A stretch of DNA of 64,000 nucleotides, from NCBI RefSeq assembly GCF_900142215.1, contig NZ_FRAC01000008.1, forward strand, positions 1 through 64,000. The letters are read 5' to 3'. This stretch comes from Anaerocolumna jejuensis DSM 15929 (GTDB taxonomy: Bacteria; Bacillota; Clostridia; Lachnospirales; Lachnospiraceae). The position numbers and the translations under genes were made by a program. This document shows, in pieces, positions 40,775 through 49,967 of the stretch. Position 1 is the first letter of the stretch. Each line of letters starts with the position of its first letter. The notes beneath the pieces were generated by a model. It searched no databases. It was not told the DNA's origin and worked only from the letters and a program-made list of their open reading frames with translations.

Positions 40775-42807
40775 TATACCGTCACCATCCCTACCGATTG
40801 TAATTCAACATTGGATTCAATTTCATTATAGGATATAACAATTAAATCCTTAAAATAATCCTGTGTCAGCTTTTTAAAATACATTCTGACAATTGGAGAG
40901 GTTATAACAATGGGGCTCTTCCCTATATTCTCCAATTTCTGAACTTCTTCCTCCACTGAACTCATAATACTTCTGGTCTTTTCCGGGTCAAGTGTTAAAT
41001 AAGCCCCCTGCTCCGTCTGCTTTACACTGTTCATAATATCCTGCTCAACCTTCGGGTCCAGGGTTACCACACTTGTAACCTCTTCCACAGGAAAATATTT
41101 ATTACTGATGGCTCTCTTAAGACTTTGCCGGGCATATTCGGTAAGGACATCCGTATCTCTTGTAGTAGATGCATAATCTGCAAGGGTTTCAAATATCGTA
41201 ATCAGGTCTCTGATGGATATTCCTTCTTTTAATAAATTCTGTAATACCTTCTGTATCTCACCAACGCTTAAGAGCTTAGGAACAAGCTCCTGAACAAGGG
41301 TTCCGTTAGCTTCCTGAATATTGTTGATAAGGTTCTGCACATCCTGCCTTGTAAGCAGTTCATAAATATGGCTCCTGATAACCTCAGTCAGATGTGTTGC
41401 TATAATAGACGGAGGATCAACTACCGTATACCCCAGGGACTCTGCTCTTTCCCTCTGGCTTTCTGTTATCCAGATTGCCGGTAAATGGAAGGAAGGTTCA
41501 AAGGTAGGAATACCTGTAATCTCCTCCTCCACATAGCCTGGGTTCATGGCCATATAATGGTCAAAGAGAATTTCTCCCTCACTGATGGGGACTCCCTTTA
41601 TCTTAATCAGATACTGGTTGGGATTTAACTGAATATTATCCCTTAATCTTATGATAGGCACTACACAGCCTAATTCCAAAGCTATCTGCCTTCTGATCAG
41701 AACAACCCTGTCGAGTAAATCGCCTCCCTGATTGACATCAGCAAGGGGGATAATACCATAGCCGAATTCCAGCTCAATAGGATCCACTTGTAATAGAGTT
41801 ACTACATTTTCAGGTTTACGTATCTCATCTCCGCCGCTTTCTTCCATTGCAGCAGCACTTTCAATATCCTCCACCTCTATTCTGCCGGCAATCGTTCTTC
41901 CGCAGATTATGAACACAACACCATATGTACAGAATACAAGGGTATTAAGAGGTGTTGCAATACCTAAGAATATCAGTGCTCCTCCGACAATATAGAGTAC
42001 CTTTGGAATGGAGAACAGCTGTTTTAGAAGGGTATCTCCGATATCCGCTTCCTTCGTTGCCTTTGTTACCACAATACCGGTGGACAAGGATATCAATAGT
42101 GACGGTATCTGGCTTACAAGCCCTTCACCGATGGTAAGTAAGGTATATTTATCAAAAGCTTCATTGATTGACATTCCGCCACGAAAAGCTCCAATAGCAA
42201 TACCGCCGACAAAATTGATAATTACAATTATAAGTCCTGCAATGGCATCACCCTTTACATACTTGGTAGCACCGTCCATGGCACCGAAGAAGCTGGCTTC
42301 CTCCTGGATTTTCTCTCTTCTTTCCTTTGCCTGCACATCACTAATTGCTCCGGTATTCAAATCTGCATCAATTGCCATCTGCTTACCAGGCATAGCGTCC
42401 AGGGTAAATCTTGCCGTTACTTCCGCAACACGCTCTGAACCTTTATTAATAACGATAAACTGTACTAAAATCAGGATAACAAATACTATGATACCAATGA
42501 TTGCATCACCGCCGCCTACGAAATTACCAAAGGTCTGGATTACTCCGCCGGCAAAGCCGTCTCTTAAAATCAATCTCATGGAAGATACATTTAATGAAAT
42601 TCGGAAAATTGTCGTGAATAATAGAATAGTCGGAAATGCTGACATATTTAAAGCTTCTCTTGAAAACAAGGCATTGAACAGAACAATCAATGCCACAGAT
42701 ATATTCAGTGCCAGTAATATATCCAATAAAACACTTGGTATTGGTACAATCAGAAATATAATTGCTGCCAGCAAATAAATTCCTACAACCATGTCCGTCT
42801 TTTTCAT
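40774..42807 (-). CDS. flhA: Flagellar export gate protein FlhA
   Basis: Inner-membrane nonameric component of the flagellar type III export gate. The N-terminal ~320 residues carry about eight membrane helices and the FHIPEP-family signature around RDGFAGGVIQTFGNFV and MPGKQMAIDADLNTG. The C-terminal ~350 residues are the cytoplasmic ring domain that binds export chaperones. The ATG at 42807 (MKKTDM) is chosen with GGGGG at eight bases; a TTG two codons earlier is possible. 677 residues is normal. It overlaps flhF. Confidence 0.96.
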   Translation of the reverse strand: MKKTDMVVGIYLLAAIIFLIVPIPSVLLDILLALNISVALIVLFNALFSREALNMSAFPTILLFTTIFRISLNVSSMRLILRDGFAGGVIQTFGNFVGGGDAIIGIIVFVILILVQFIVINKGSERVAEVTARFTLDAMPGKQMAIDADLNTGAISDVQAKERREKIQEEASFFGAMDGATKYVKGDAIAGLIIVIINFVGGIAIGAFRGGMSINEAFDKYTLLTIGEGLVSQIPSLLISLSTGIVVTKATKEADIGDTLLKQLFSIPKVLYIVGGALIFLGIATPLNTLVFCTYGVVFIICGRTIAGRIEVEDIESAAAMEESGGDEIRKPENVVTLLQVDPIELEFGYGIIPLADVNQGGDLLDRVVLIRRQIALELGCVVPIIRLRDNIQLNPNQYLIKIKGVPISEGEILFDHYMAMNPGYVEEEITGIPTFEPSFHLPAIWITESQRERAESLGYTVVDPPSIIATHLTEVIRSHIYELLTRQDVQNLINNIQEANGTLVQELVPKLLSVGEIQKVLQNLLKEGISIRDLITIFETLADYASTTRDTDVLTEYARQSLKRAISNKYFPVEEVTSVVTLDPKVEQDIMNSVKQTEQGAYLTLDPEKTRSIMSSVEEEVQKLENIGKSPIVITSPIVRMYFKKLTQDYFKDLIVISYNEIESNVELQSVGMVTV

Positions 42808-42836
42808 TAACAATGCCCCCTGAATTTACAAAGTAA

Positions 42837-43943
42837 TTATGTCTTATTTTTCAAATTATAAACATAAGCTAATACTTCCGCTGTCATCTGATACAGCTCC
42901 GGCGGAATTTCATTCCCAACATCAACATTGTAGTAAAGCATTCTGGCGAGTGGCTTATTTTCTACAATTTCAATATTGTTCTCTTTCGCAGCTTCTTTAA
43001 TCTTCTGAGCCAAATAATCTGCGCCCTTCGCAACAAGTACCGGCGCTTCGCTGTTGTCCTTGTCATACTGGATAGCAGCAGCAAAGTGAGTAGGGTTTGT
43101 TATGACGACATCTGCCTTAGGAAGCATCTGCATCATCCTTCTTTGGGATACTTCACGCATTTTTGAACGGATCTTTCCTTTTATATGAGGATCTCCTTCT
43201 GATTGCTTGTACTCATCCTTGACTTCCTGCTTTGACATCCTCATATCTTTTCTGAACTTCAATTTTTGATAAATATAATCTGCTACTCCAATAATAAGGA
43301 AAACTACACTAATATTCAACCCCAGCTTTATTACTATATTACCTATGAACTGGATGGCCTGAATCAGTTCCATATCATAAAGCCTTTGAAGATTGGCTCC
43401 ATAATTCATTAAAGTATTGTAAGCAATATATATTATGGCAATTATTTTAAGGACTTCCTTAAAGGTGTCCACCAATTTGTCTTTGGAAAATATTTTTTTA
43501 AAGCCTGTAATCGGATTAAATTTATTGAATTTGGGCTTAAGCGGCTTTGCTGTCAGCTTCCATTTTACCTGGAATACATTAATTATAATTACTGCCATTA
43601 CCGCAATCAGGAATATCGGTATTATGATTTGAATAATACTCAAAAAACATTCTTTTAAGATTGCCGATGCCGTAGCGACATTAAAATCATCCGATGCTAC
43701 TTTAACAATGTTGCTGTAAAACTCATAAAAAGCATTGATGAATTGATTGCCCATCCTTGCTACAAATACTTTTAGTGTAACAAATAAGGCAAGCAGGGCA
43801 GTGGCCGTAATCAAATCGGTACTTCTTGCAACCTGCCCTTCATCTCTTGCATCACTTAACTTTTTTGCGGTGGGCTCTTCTGTCTTTTCGCCCCCGCCTC
43901 CCCCTGCAAAAAATTGCAGGTTATAGGTCAATAACCTTTCCAT
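42837..43943 (-). CDS. flhB: Flagellar export switch protein FlhB
   Basis: Controls the change from hook to filament export. Four membrane helices lie in about residues 45-220, followed by a cytoplasmic domain with the self-cleavage motif NPTH (Asn283-His286) in ADVVITNPTHFAAAI. The N-terminus has EKTEEPTAKKLSDARDEGQV, typical of the family. The start at 43943 (MERLLTY) is chosen; the frame opens at a GTG four codons earlier, but GGGG lies six bases before this ATG. A run of glycines (residues 14-18) before the EKTEEPT motif is slightly unusual. Confidence 0.95.
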   Translation of the reverse strand: MERLLTYNLQFFAGGGGGEKTEEPTAKKLSDARDEGQVARSTDLITATALLALFVTLKVFVARMGNQFINAFYEFYSNIVKVASDDFNVATASAILKECFLSIIQIIIPIFLIAVMAVIIINVFQVKWKLTAKPLKPKFNKFNPITGFKKIFSKDKLVDTFKEVLKIIAIIYIAYNTLMNYGANLQRLYDMELIQAIQFIGNIVIKLGLNISVVFLIIGVADYIYQKLKFRKDMRMSKQEVKDEYKQSEGDPHIKGKIRSKMREVSQRRMMQMLPKADVVITNPTHFAAAIQYDKDNSEAPVLVAKGADYLAQKIKEAAKENNIEIVENKPLARMLYYNVDVGNEIPPELYQMTAEVLAYVYNLKNKT

Positions 43944-43963
43944 TCTAATCCCCACACATTCAA

Positions 43964-44728
43964 CTATTTTAATATTTGAACGGCTGACTTCATCATATCA
44001 ATCATCTCATTGAAAATGAAACCGGATACGGTAGGTAAAAACCTTACAAGTAAAAACAGAATCAGTAAGCCGGTTATGATTTTTAGCTGAAAACCAATAA
44101 CAAACATATTCATTTGAGGGGCTACCTTCGCTAATATTGCAAGTATTGTGTTTATAATCAACATAGCCGCAAAAACCGGCAATACGATGCGAAAACCAAT
44201 TATAAAATAATCTCTGATAAAATCTACCATCAGCAGGTAAATATTAGGATTTAAATGAGCCTGTCCCAATGGAATTACCTTAAATGTATCAGCAAACGCT
44301 TTTATGATATAAAGGTGCATATCTGTTACTAAAAGCATTAGAATAACCGAATAAGAATACAGATTACTGGTTATGGTGGATTCCACATGGGCTACCGGAT
44401 CCAGCTCATTGACCATGGAAAAACCAATTTCCATATCCATTATCTGTCCTGAAAAATTCAGGATATAATAACTTAAATTCGTAAAGAATCCAATTATCAG
44501 CCCGGTCAGTGCTTCCTTCAGCATAAGAGCAGCAAATCCGATTACTGTGTCATATTGTATAGCAACAGGCGTAATCTGAAAAAGAATCAGCGCAAATATA
44601 AGTGAAAATCCTGCCTTTACTCTTTGAGGAACATTGGGAATACTGAAAAACGGGGCTACAAAAACAAAAGCCGATATCCTCACAAGAATTAATAAAAAAC
44701 CATCAAAGCCATCAATTGTAAATGTCAT
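43964..44728 (-). CDS. fliR: Flagellar export gate protein FliR
   Basis: 254-residue membrane protein of the FliPQR core. About six hydrophobic segments are seen, with LLILVRISAFVFVAPFFSIPNVPQRVKAG at the N-terminus, a GLIIGFFTNLSYYILNFSGQIMD segment, and VRFLPTVSGFIF near the end. The start overlaps the fliQ stop by four bases, so the two are translationally coupled. Confidence 0.94.
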   Translation of the reverse strand: MTFTIDGFDGFLLILVRISAFVFVAPFFSIPNVPQRVKAGFSLIFALILFQITPVAIQYDTVIGFAALMLKEALTGLIIGFFTNLSYYILNFSGQIMDMEIGFSMVNELDPVAHVESTITSNLYSYSVILMLLVTDMHLYIIKAFADTFKVIPLGQAHLNPNIYLLMVDFIRDYFIIGFRIVLPVFAAMLIINTILAILAKVAPQMNMFVIGFQLKIITGLLILFLLVRFLPTVSGFIFNEMIDMMKSAVQILK

Positions 44729-45000
44729 ACACTTCTTATGTAATACGGGAGATTGTTGATAAGCTCCACAAAGAAATCTTTGGTCTCAGACATTATCCAA
44801 CTTCCAAAAAGCATAATAACCAGAAAGATAGCTATAAACTTAGGAACAAATGTGAGGGTTTGCTCCTGTATAGAGGTTATAGTCTGCAGTATGCTTATTA
44901 CAAGGCCTACTATCAGGGATATCAGCAGCATAGGTGCCGATACCTTTATTATGATCCAAAGGGCTTCTCTGATAATATCAATTACAATATTTTCATTCAT
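44725..45000 (-). CDS. fliQ: Flagellar export gate protein FliQ
   Basis: 91 residues with two membrane helices: IREALWIIIKVSAPMLLISLIVGLVISILQ and FIAIFLVIMLFGSWIM. The linking TSIQEQTLTFVPK is the family signature. It forms four subunits around FliP in the export gate. It follows fliP by 14 bases and overlaps fliR. The ribosome site is weak. Confidence 0.94.
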   Translation of the reverse strand: MNENIVIDIIREALWIIIKVSAPMLLISLIVGLVISILQTITSIQEQTLTFVPKFIAIFLVIMLFGSWIMSETKDFFVELINNLPYYIRSV

Positions 45001-45014
45001 ACTCTACCAGCTTT

Positions 45015-45917
45015 CTACTTGTAAAAGGTCTTGACCAATTCTCCAATGACCAGATTCCATCCGTCTGCAAGAATAAACAAAAGAATTTTGAACGGCATGG
45101 ATATCGTAGTTGGCGGAAGCATCATCATACCCATTGACATTAGAGTAGATGCAACTACCATATCAATAATGATGAAGGGTATATATATTACAAAGCCTAT
45201 AATAAACGCAGTCCGCAGCTCACTGATTATAAAGGACGGTATGATGACTGTGATAGGTATTTCACTATAATCTTTTACCGGGCCAATTTCAGCTATGTCC
45301 ATAAACAGCTTAAGGTCCTGGGGCCGATTTATCTCTTTCAGCATAAACTCCCTTATGGGCTTTACTCCTGTCTTAAAAGCTTCCTCCTGGGTTATCTCAC
45401 CCTTTGATAAAGGCTTTACAGCATCGTTATTGATTTGTGTAAACACCGGCGCCATTATAAAAAATGTCAGGAATAATGCCAAGCCTACAAGTACCTGATT
45501 AGGCGGAGTGGACTGAGTTCCCAAAGCCGACCTTACAAAATGTAATACAATGATAATTCTGGTAAAGGATGTAACCATGATTAAAATTGACGGTGCCAGT
45601 GAAATCAAGGTAATCACCAGCATCATCTGCAAGGTGGATGTCATGCCGCCACCGTTGGCATCCGTGTCCAGGTTAAATTTAAACGGCCCAATCTGGCCGC
45701 TTAAATTATTGTTCGATGCACTGCTGGAACCCGTAGCTGCTTTACCGGTAGTGTCATTTTTTGTCTGCCCGCCATTAACAGTACCTGCTGTAGTTGTACT
45801 GTCGGTTTGTGACGCATAAACAAAAATAGTTGTCTTATTGGTTAATATACCGGTAATGAATAAAATACAGATAACACATACCAGCTTTTTTAATATTCTT
45901 TTATTCCTTCTCTCCAT
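45015..45917 (-). CDS. fliP: Flagellar export gate protein FliP
   Basis: Pentameric core of the export gate. A cleavable signal-like segment at the N-terminus (LVCVICILFITGIL) is followed by a ~55-residue Thr/Ser/Asn-rich periplasmic stretch. The FliP domain follows: LQMMLVITLISLAPSILIMVTSFTRII, LGTQSTPPNQVLVGLALFLT and the late FKILLFILADGWNLVIGELV. The start at 45917 (MERRNKR) has AGGG at eight bases; the frame opens three codons earlier at TTG. About 300 residues, with the pre-domain longer than in enteric FliP. Confidence 0.94.
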   Translation of the reverse strand: MERRNKRILKKLVCVICILFITGILTNKTTIFVYASQTDSTTTAGTVNGGQTKNDTTGKAATGSSSASNNNLSGQIGPFKFNLDTDANGGGMTSTLQMMLVITLISLAPSILIMVTSFTRIIIVLHFVRSALGTQSTPPNQVLVGLALFLTFFIMAPVFTQINNDAVKPLSKGEITQEEAFKTGVKPIREFMLKEINRPQDLKLFMDIAEIGPVKDYSEIPITVIIPSFIISELRTAFIIGFVIYIPFIIIDMVVASTLMSMGMMMLPPTTISMPFKILLFILADGWNLVIGELVKTFYK

Positions 45918-45928
45918 GCATACCAACC

Positions 45929-46366
45929 CTAGTGATGATCCTCTTTCTCTGTCAGATCAGACTCTTCTGACTGATTTACAAATAAATCACCACTTTTATC
46001 TTCTTTCTCAATTTGTTTCTTAAAGGTCTTTAAAATATCCTGAAAGTTATTATTTTGCCTGGTATTTCTATCCTTTACTGTGATTTCGTCTTCTTTCAGC
46101 TCTGTAAGCAGTCTTATATCATCTTTTCCCACTGCTATGACAAAATATCTGGTACCAACCTTTACAATCTGTAAATACTTATTCTGGGTAAGCTTATATG
46201 TATCGATGACCTTAAAATTACTTTCTCTTAAGGCACCCATTTTGACACCGCCGACAAATTTTGTTGTCAGATACGTTATGACTAATACCACTATAAAAAG
46301 GATTAAGACACCGAGAAGCTGCAGGAAGTTATCTCCTGATGTCAGCCTTGCTGCAAAAATGTTCAT
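45929..46366 (-). CDS. fliO: Flagellar biosynthesis protein FliO
   Basis: Small membrane protein that helps FliP assemble. A single N-terminal helix (LLGVLILFIVVLVITYLTTKFV) is followed by the cytoplasmic FliO domain: LRESNFKVIDTYKLTQNKYLQIVKVG and TRYFVIAVGKDDIRLLTEL. A charged tail ends EKEDHH. The start overlaps the cheY stop by one base (TAATG). At 145 residues it is a typical Firmicutes FliO (also called FliZ in Bacillus). Confidence 0.88.
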   Translation of the reverse strand: MNIFAARLTSGDNFLQLLGVLILFIVVLVITYLTTKFVGGVKMGALRESNFKVIDTYKLTQNKYLQIVKVGTRYFVIAVGKDDIRLLTELKEDEITVKDRNTRQNNNFQDILKTFKKQIEKEDKSGDLFVNQSEESDLTEKEDHH

Positions 46367-46728
46367 TAACCCACAGCCTTCTTAACCGCTTCCAATACTC
46401 TGTCAGCCTGAAAAGGTTTTACGATAAAATCCTTTGCTCCTGACTGAATGGATTCAATGACCATTGCCTGCTGGCCCATTGCGGAGCACATTATAATATT
46501 GGCAGAAGGATCTGCGGATTTGATTTTCTTAAGAGCCTGGATACCATCCATTTCCGGCATTGTAATATCCATCATTACTAAGTCAGGCTTTGTTTCATTG
46601 TATTTTTCAATCGCTTTAGCGCCATTTTCAGCTTCGCCGACAATCGTATAGCCATTTTTACTTAAAATGTCCTTAATCATCATCCTCATAAAAGCAGCAT
46701 CATCACAAATTAAAATACTTTTACCCAT
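46366..46728 (-). CDS. cheY: Chemotaxis response regulator CheY
   Basis: 120-residue single receiver domain that signals from CheA to the switch proteins FliM and FliY. Acidic pocket Asp9/Asp10 in ILICDDAAFMR, phospho-acceptor Asp54 in VMMDITMPEMDG, conserved Ser82 in MCSAMG and Lys104 in FIVKPF. It lies between fliY and fliO, as in Bacillus. Start has AGGAG. The 140 bases to fliY hold nothing clear. Confidence 0.96.
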   Translation of the reverse strand: MGKSILICDDAAFMRMMIKDILSKNGYTIVGEAENGAKAIEKYNETKPDLVMMDITMPEMDGIQALKKIKSADPSANIIMCSAMGQQAMVIESIQSGAKDFIVKPFQADRVLEAVKKAVG

Positions 46729-46870
46729 TTTTATTCTCCTATCATGTGTTGTATTTTATAATTAATAAGATTACTATTCACCCTTAGTTTAAAGAACCCT
46801 CTTAGAATCAATTATTATGTTTATTTTCATGCTTGTAGGTTACATCACATGATTCATAGTTAACCAACTG

Positions 46871-47974
46871 CTACTTAATAATTTCTGTTACTCTGATACC
46901 AAAGGATTCTTCAATTACTACAACCTCACCTTTTGCAACAAATTTACCATTTACAAGAACATCTATCGGTTCTCCTGCTAATTTATTAAGCTCAATAATT
47001 GTACCCGGAGTAAAATCCAGTATTTCCTTTATGGATTTGTTTGTTCTTCCAAGTTCTACCGTAACCTCCAAGGGAACATCCATAATCAGGTTTATGTTCT
47101 CAGGTTGGGGTGTTACCTGCTGAGAAACGGTAAAGCTTTGGAATTGTGCAGGTGATACATTAATATCAGGTGCGGCATACGGCATTTGAGGCGCAGGTGT
47201 CTGCATCTGGGGAGCTGCTTGAACCGGAACTTCCGGTGCCTTGGGCTGTGCCTCAGGTTTCACCGCTTTTTCCTGTACCTGCTCTGTTTTCTGTTCACCT
47301 TTCACAAAGTTACTGTAAAGCTCTCTTGCCAGCTCGAAGGGATACAATTGCATCAGTTCACTGTCAACTAAGGTTCCTATTTCCATCTTGAATGCAACTT
47401 TAACAAATTTGCCTTTCAGGAAAGGTGCAATATCTGAACCATCAATGGTTTCATTCATATCCACCACCGTTGATATGGGAGGGGTAATATCAACCCTCTT
47501 TTCAAGCATTGCTGAAATAGAAGTTGATGCAGAACCCATCATCTGATTCATTGCCTCACTGATAGCACTTAAATGAAGCTCCGACAGTTTACCCTCCACA
47601 CTTGTACCGTCGCCGCCCATCATTAAATCCGTGATTATCTTGACATCGGACTCTTTTAATATCAGAATATTGTTACCATCCAAACCATCCTTATAGTAAA
47701 TCTGTATAAAAACACAGGGTCTGTCATAAGATTCTGATAAATCGGTCCATGTTGCATAGGAAACAACCGGAGTTGTTATGACAACTTTTTGATTAACTAA
47801 AGATGAAAGGGTCGTGGCTGCAGTCCCCATACTAATATTGGAAATTTCACCAATCGCGTCTTTTTCGGCATCTGACAGTACATCGTTCATTGTATCAGAA
47901 CCTGCATTGCTTGTATCCGAATTCATCCCGCTTAGAAGCGCGTTAATCTCCTCTTGAGATAACATACCATCCAT
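46871..47974 (-). CDS. fliY: Flagellar switch protein / CheY-P phosphatase FliY (FliN fusion)
   Basis: 367 residues. An N-terminal MLSQEEINALLSG motif (CheY-P binding, shared with FliM) is followed by a CheC-like phosphatase domain with two sites (AIGEISNISMGTAATTL and AISEAMNQMMGSASTSI, each with E-x2-N). A Gln/Pro-rich linker (about 220-285) leads to the C-terminal FliN/SpoA domain (PLEVTVELGRTNKSIKEILDF...VLVNGKFVAKGEVVVIEE). It replaces FliN in the motor C-ring and also dephosphorylates CheY. No separate fliN is present. Start has GGAGG; fliM lies four bases upstream. Confidence 0.95.
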   Translation of the reverse strand: MDGMLSQEEINALLSGMNSDTSNAGSDTMNDVLSDAEKDAIGEISNISMGTAATTLSSLVNQKVVITTPVVSYATWTDLSESYDRPCVFIQIYYKDGLDGNNILILKESDVKIITDLMMGGDGTSVEGKLSELHLSAISEAMNQMMGSASTSISAMLEKRVDITPPISTVVDMNETIDGSDIAPFLKGKFVKVAFKMEIGTLVDSELMQLYPFELARELYSNFVKGEQKTEQVQEKAVKPEAQPKAPEVPVQAAPQMQTPAPQMPYAAPDINVSPAQFQSFTVSQQVTPQPENINLIMDVPLEVTVELGRTNKSIKEILDFTPGTIIELNKLAGEPIDVLVNGKFVAKGEVVVIEESFGIRVTEIIK

Positions 47975-47978
47975 ATTA

Positions 47979-48956
47979 TTACTCCTCCCTAATTATTGAT
48001 GTGATTCTCACTGCATAGGCATCCGAAGATGCACCCGGCAATGCTTTAAATTTATCTAAATTACCTACATAAACCTCTAACTCATCATCTATCTTTGTGT
48101 TTAGTTTAATGATGTCTCCTGCCTGAAGCCCAAGAAAATCATTAACTGAAATGGAGCTTCTGCCAAGTATTGCTTTAATTGGTATCTTTGCTTTGGCAAT
48201 CGCCATCTCAATAAGCTCCTGGTAAGACTCATCATCCTTAACCTGCATTGTTGAAAACCAGTACTTGGTATTTAATTTATCTATAACACTCTCTAGACAA
48301 GCATATGGCAAACATACATTCATCATACCTTCCACATTACCTATTTTTATATTCATGGTAATGATGGAAATCATTTCACTGGGTGCAATGATTTGTGCAA
48401 ACTGCGAATTCGTTTCTATTCTTATAAGCCTCGGCTCCAAATGTACTACTGTTTCCCAAGGTTCACTCAGCAGATTCGTACAGACATTGAATATCCTTTC
48501 CATTATAATTAATTCAATTTCTGTGAAATCTCTTGCTTTCTCCAGTGGTACCCCCGTTCCGCCTAACATACGGTCTACCATTGCATAACCTAGATTGTCC
48601 GCAATTTCGATAATTATGTTGCCCTCCAAAGGAGAAAAATCAACTATTCCCAGTAAAACGGGATTTGAAAGGGCATTTGTAAATTCAGAATAAGCAACTG
48701 CTTCCGAACTTACTACTTCTATTTGGACATTTTTCCGAAAATAAGCCGGTAAATTTGTAGAAAGCAATCTCCCATAATGTTCAAATATTATTTCCAATGT
48801 CCTAAGATGTTCCTTTGAAAACTTGGAGGGTCTTGCAAAATCATAGTTTTTAACTTGCCTTTCGCCACTGCCTTTAAACTCTTCTGCATCCAATTCCCCA
48901 CTGCTTAATGCTTTAAGCAGATTGTCAATCTCATTTTGAGACAAGACGTCGCCCAT
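47979..48956 (-). CDS. fliM: Flagellar motor switch protein FliM
   Basis: 325 residues. N-terminal CheY-P-binding peptide VLSQNEIDNLLKAL, then the CheC-like middle domain (SKEHLRTLEIIFEHYGRLLSTNL, FSPLEGNIIIEI) and a C-terminal SpoA domain (IPIKAILGRSSISVNDFLGLQAGDIIKLN). It forms the C-ring with FliG and FliY. The ATG at 48956 is chosen because GGAGG lies eight bases before it; a GTG two codons earlier is too near that site. Confidence 0.96.
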   Translation of the reverse strand: MGDVLSQNEIDNLLKALSSGELDAEEFKGSGERQVKNYDFARPSKFSKEHLRTLEIIFEHYGRLLSTNLPAYFRKNVQIEVVSSEAVAYSEFTNALSNPVLLGIVDFSPLEGNIIIEIADNLGYAMVDRMLGGTGVPLEKARDFTEIELIIMERIFNVCTNLLSEPWETVVHLEPRLIRIETNSQFAQIIAPSEMISIITMNIKIGNVEGMMNVCLPYACLESVIDKLNTKYWFSTMQVKDDESYQELIEMAIAKAKIPIKAILGRSSISVNDFLGLQAGDIIKLNTKIDDELEVYVGNLDKFKALPGASSDAYAVRITSIIREE

Positions 48957-49033
48957 TGCCACTACCTCCCGGGTGATTACTTAATACTATACTATAATAT
49001 CATAAATTTCTACTAAAATCATCAAGTTACTTT

Positions 49034-49552
49034 TTATGAACCAGCCGTATATTCAATCGTAACTCCGATAATAAAATCAGAACCAAAGTATTCCTGTACG
49101 GCAGCTAATATATTACCCTTAATAACATCTTTTTTGTCATAAAGCTCATCCATGGTGTATTTTGCAAATTCATTCTGAATCATTTCATTAATCTTACTTT
49201 CATTGGTTGCTACCAGGGGTTGAAGCTTTGCATAATCCTCTGATTTCTTATTAATGGATAAGGAAGCGGTAACCAATGCATAATGATCTGTATTATCAGA
49301 ACTCTTTTTCAGATTGATTGTAAGATCCTTGCTTAATTTATACTCTTCAATATCCTCAATGCTCAGCTTTTTATTCTCCGGTGAACCGTTAATTTCCAAA
49401 TCAATGGTAGAAGCTACTTTGGAAATCAGCTCGTTTGTCCTCATAGTCGTCGGTACTACGGCAAATACAATAACCGCCGTCAGAATCATGTTAACTATTC
49501 CTAAAGCCAGGATAATGACCGTTAAGAAGCTCTTTTTCATACTATTTCCCAT
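49034..49552 (-). CDS. fliL: Flagellar basal body-associated protein FliL
   Basis: 172 residues: short basic cytoplasmic end, one membrane helix (FLTVIILALGIVNMILTAVIVFAVV), and an extracytoplasmic FliL domain with DLTINLKKSSDNTDHYALVTASL and the late VKGNILAAVQEYFG-like tail. It supports stator units around the rotor. The stator genes motA and motB, often immediately upstream of fliL in clostridia, are missing here. Start ATG at 49552 or four codons later is uncertain. Confidence 0.85.
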   Translation of the reverse strand: MGNSMKKSFLTVIILALGIVNMILTAVIVFAVVPTTMRTNELISKVASTIDLEINGSPENKKLSIEDIEEYKLSKDLTINLKKSSDNTDHYALVTASLSINKKSEDYAKLQPLVATNESKINEMIQNEFAKYTMDELYDKKDVIKGNILAAVQEYFGSDFIIGVTIEYTAGS

Positions 49553-49652
49553 CTGCCTTCCAAAGGCATGTCCCTTCTGTATTAATTATTTTGTATGACT
49601 TTCTTTTCTTAACACCTTTCTTCCCTCCCTGTAGGTTAAGGTTTGCAGTGTG

Positions 49653-49853
49653 TCATAATTTAGGTATACCAACAGAATAAAGTTCTTTTTTGTAACATTT
49701 TACAAGATTTATAATCTCTTGTCTACTCTCTTTTACCAGTATTTTTTTCCCATTGGAAAGGGTAATTACCGTTTCAGGTACTTCTTCCACTGTTTCAATT
49801 AAGTCACAGTTAAGTGTTATTTCAACACCGCTCAACTTCGTTAAATTTATCAT
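49653..49853 (-). CDS. flbD: FlbD family protein
   Basis: 66-residue small cytoplasmic protein of the spirochaete/Firmicutes FlbD (swrD) type: MINLTKLSGVEITLNCDLIETVEEVPETVITL and GKKILVKES..EII. In B. subtilis the equivalent SwrD raises motor torque through the stators. It lies between flgE and fliL, after a terminator-like hairpin (49930-49960). Ribosome site is AGAGG...AGGG. About 100 bases to fliL hold nothing clear. Confidence 0.88.
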   Translation of the reverse strand: MINLTKLSGVEITLNCDLIETVEEVPETVITLSNGKKILVKESRQEIINLVKCYKKELYSVGIPKL

Positions 49854-49929
49854 CCCTGCCTCTTTCTAAGATTAAATATGTATTGAAAGATGACTTTCCT
49901 GAATTCCATTGACCCTCTGCTATGCTGCA

Positions 49930-49960
49930 ATAAAAGATGGCGGCGGTTCACGCCGCCATT
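49930..49960 (-). terminator. Terminator-like hairpin between flgE and flbD
   Basis: Minus-strand stem ATGGCGGCG (49951-49959) with CGCCGCCAT (49937-49945), five-base loop, followed by CTTTTATTG. The stem is the most GC-rich hairpin in the motility operon and lies nine bases after the flgE stop. The T-run is short, so it may end only part of transcription. Confidence 0.7.
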
Positions 49961-49967
49961 GATTTAT

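Noticed and set aside
42008..42778. 256-residue plus-strand open frame opposite flhA
   Set aside because: Antisense shadow of the conserved membrane part of FlhA; no ribosome site or known domain.
46729..46870. Promoter or regulatory RNA in the cheY-fliY gap
   Set aside because: A/T-rich, but no -35/-10 pair with proper spacing, no strong hairpin and no known RNA motif was found.
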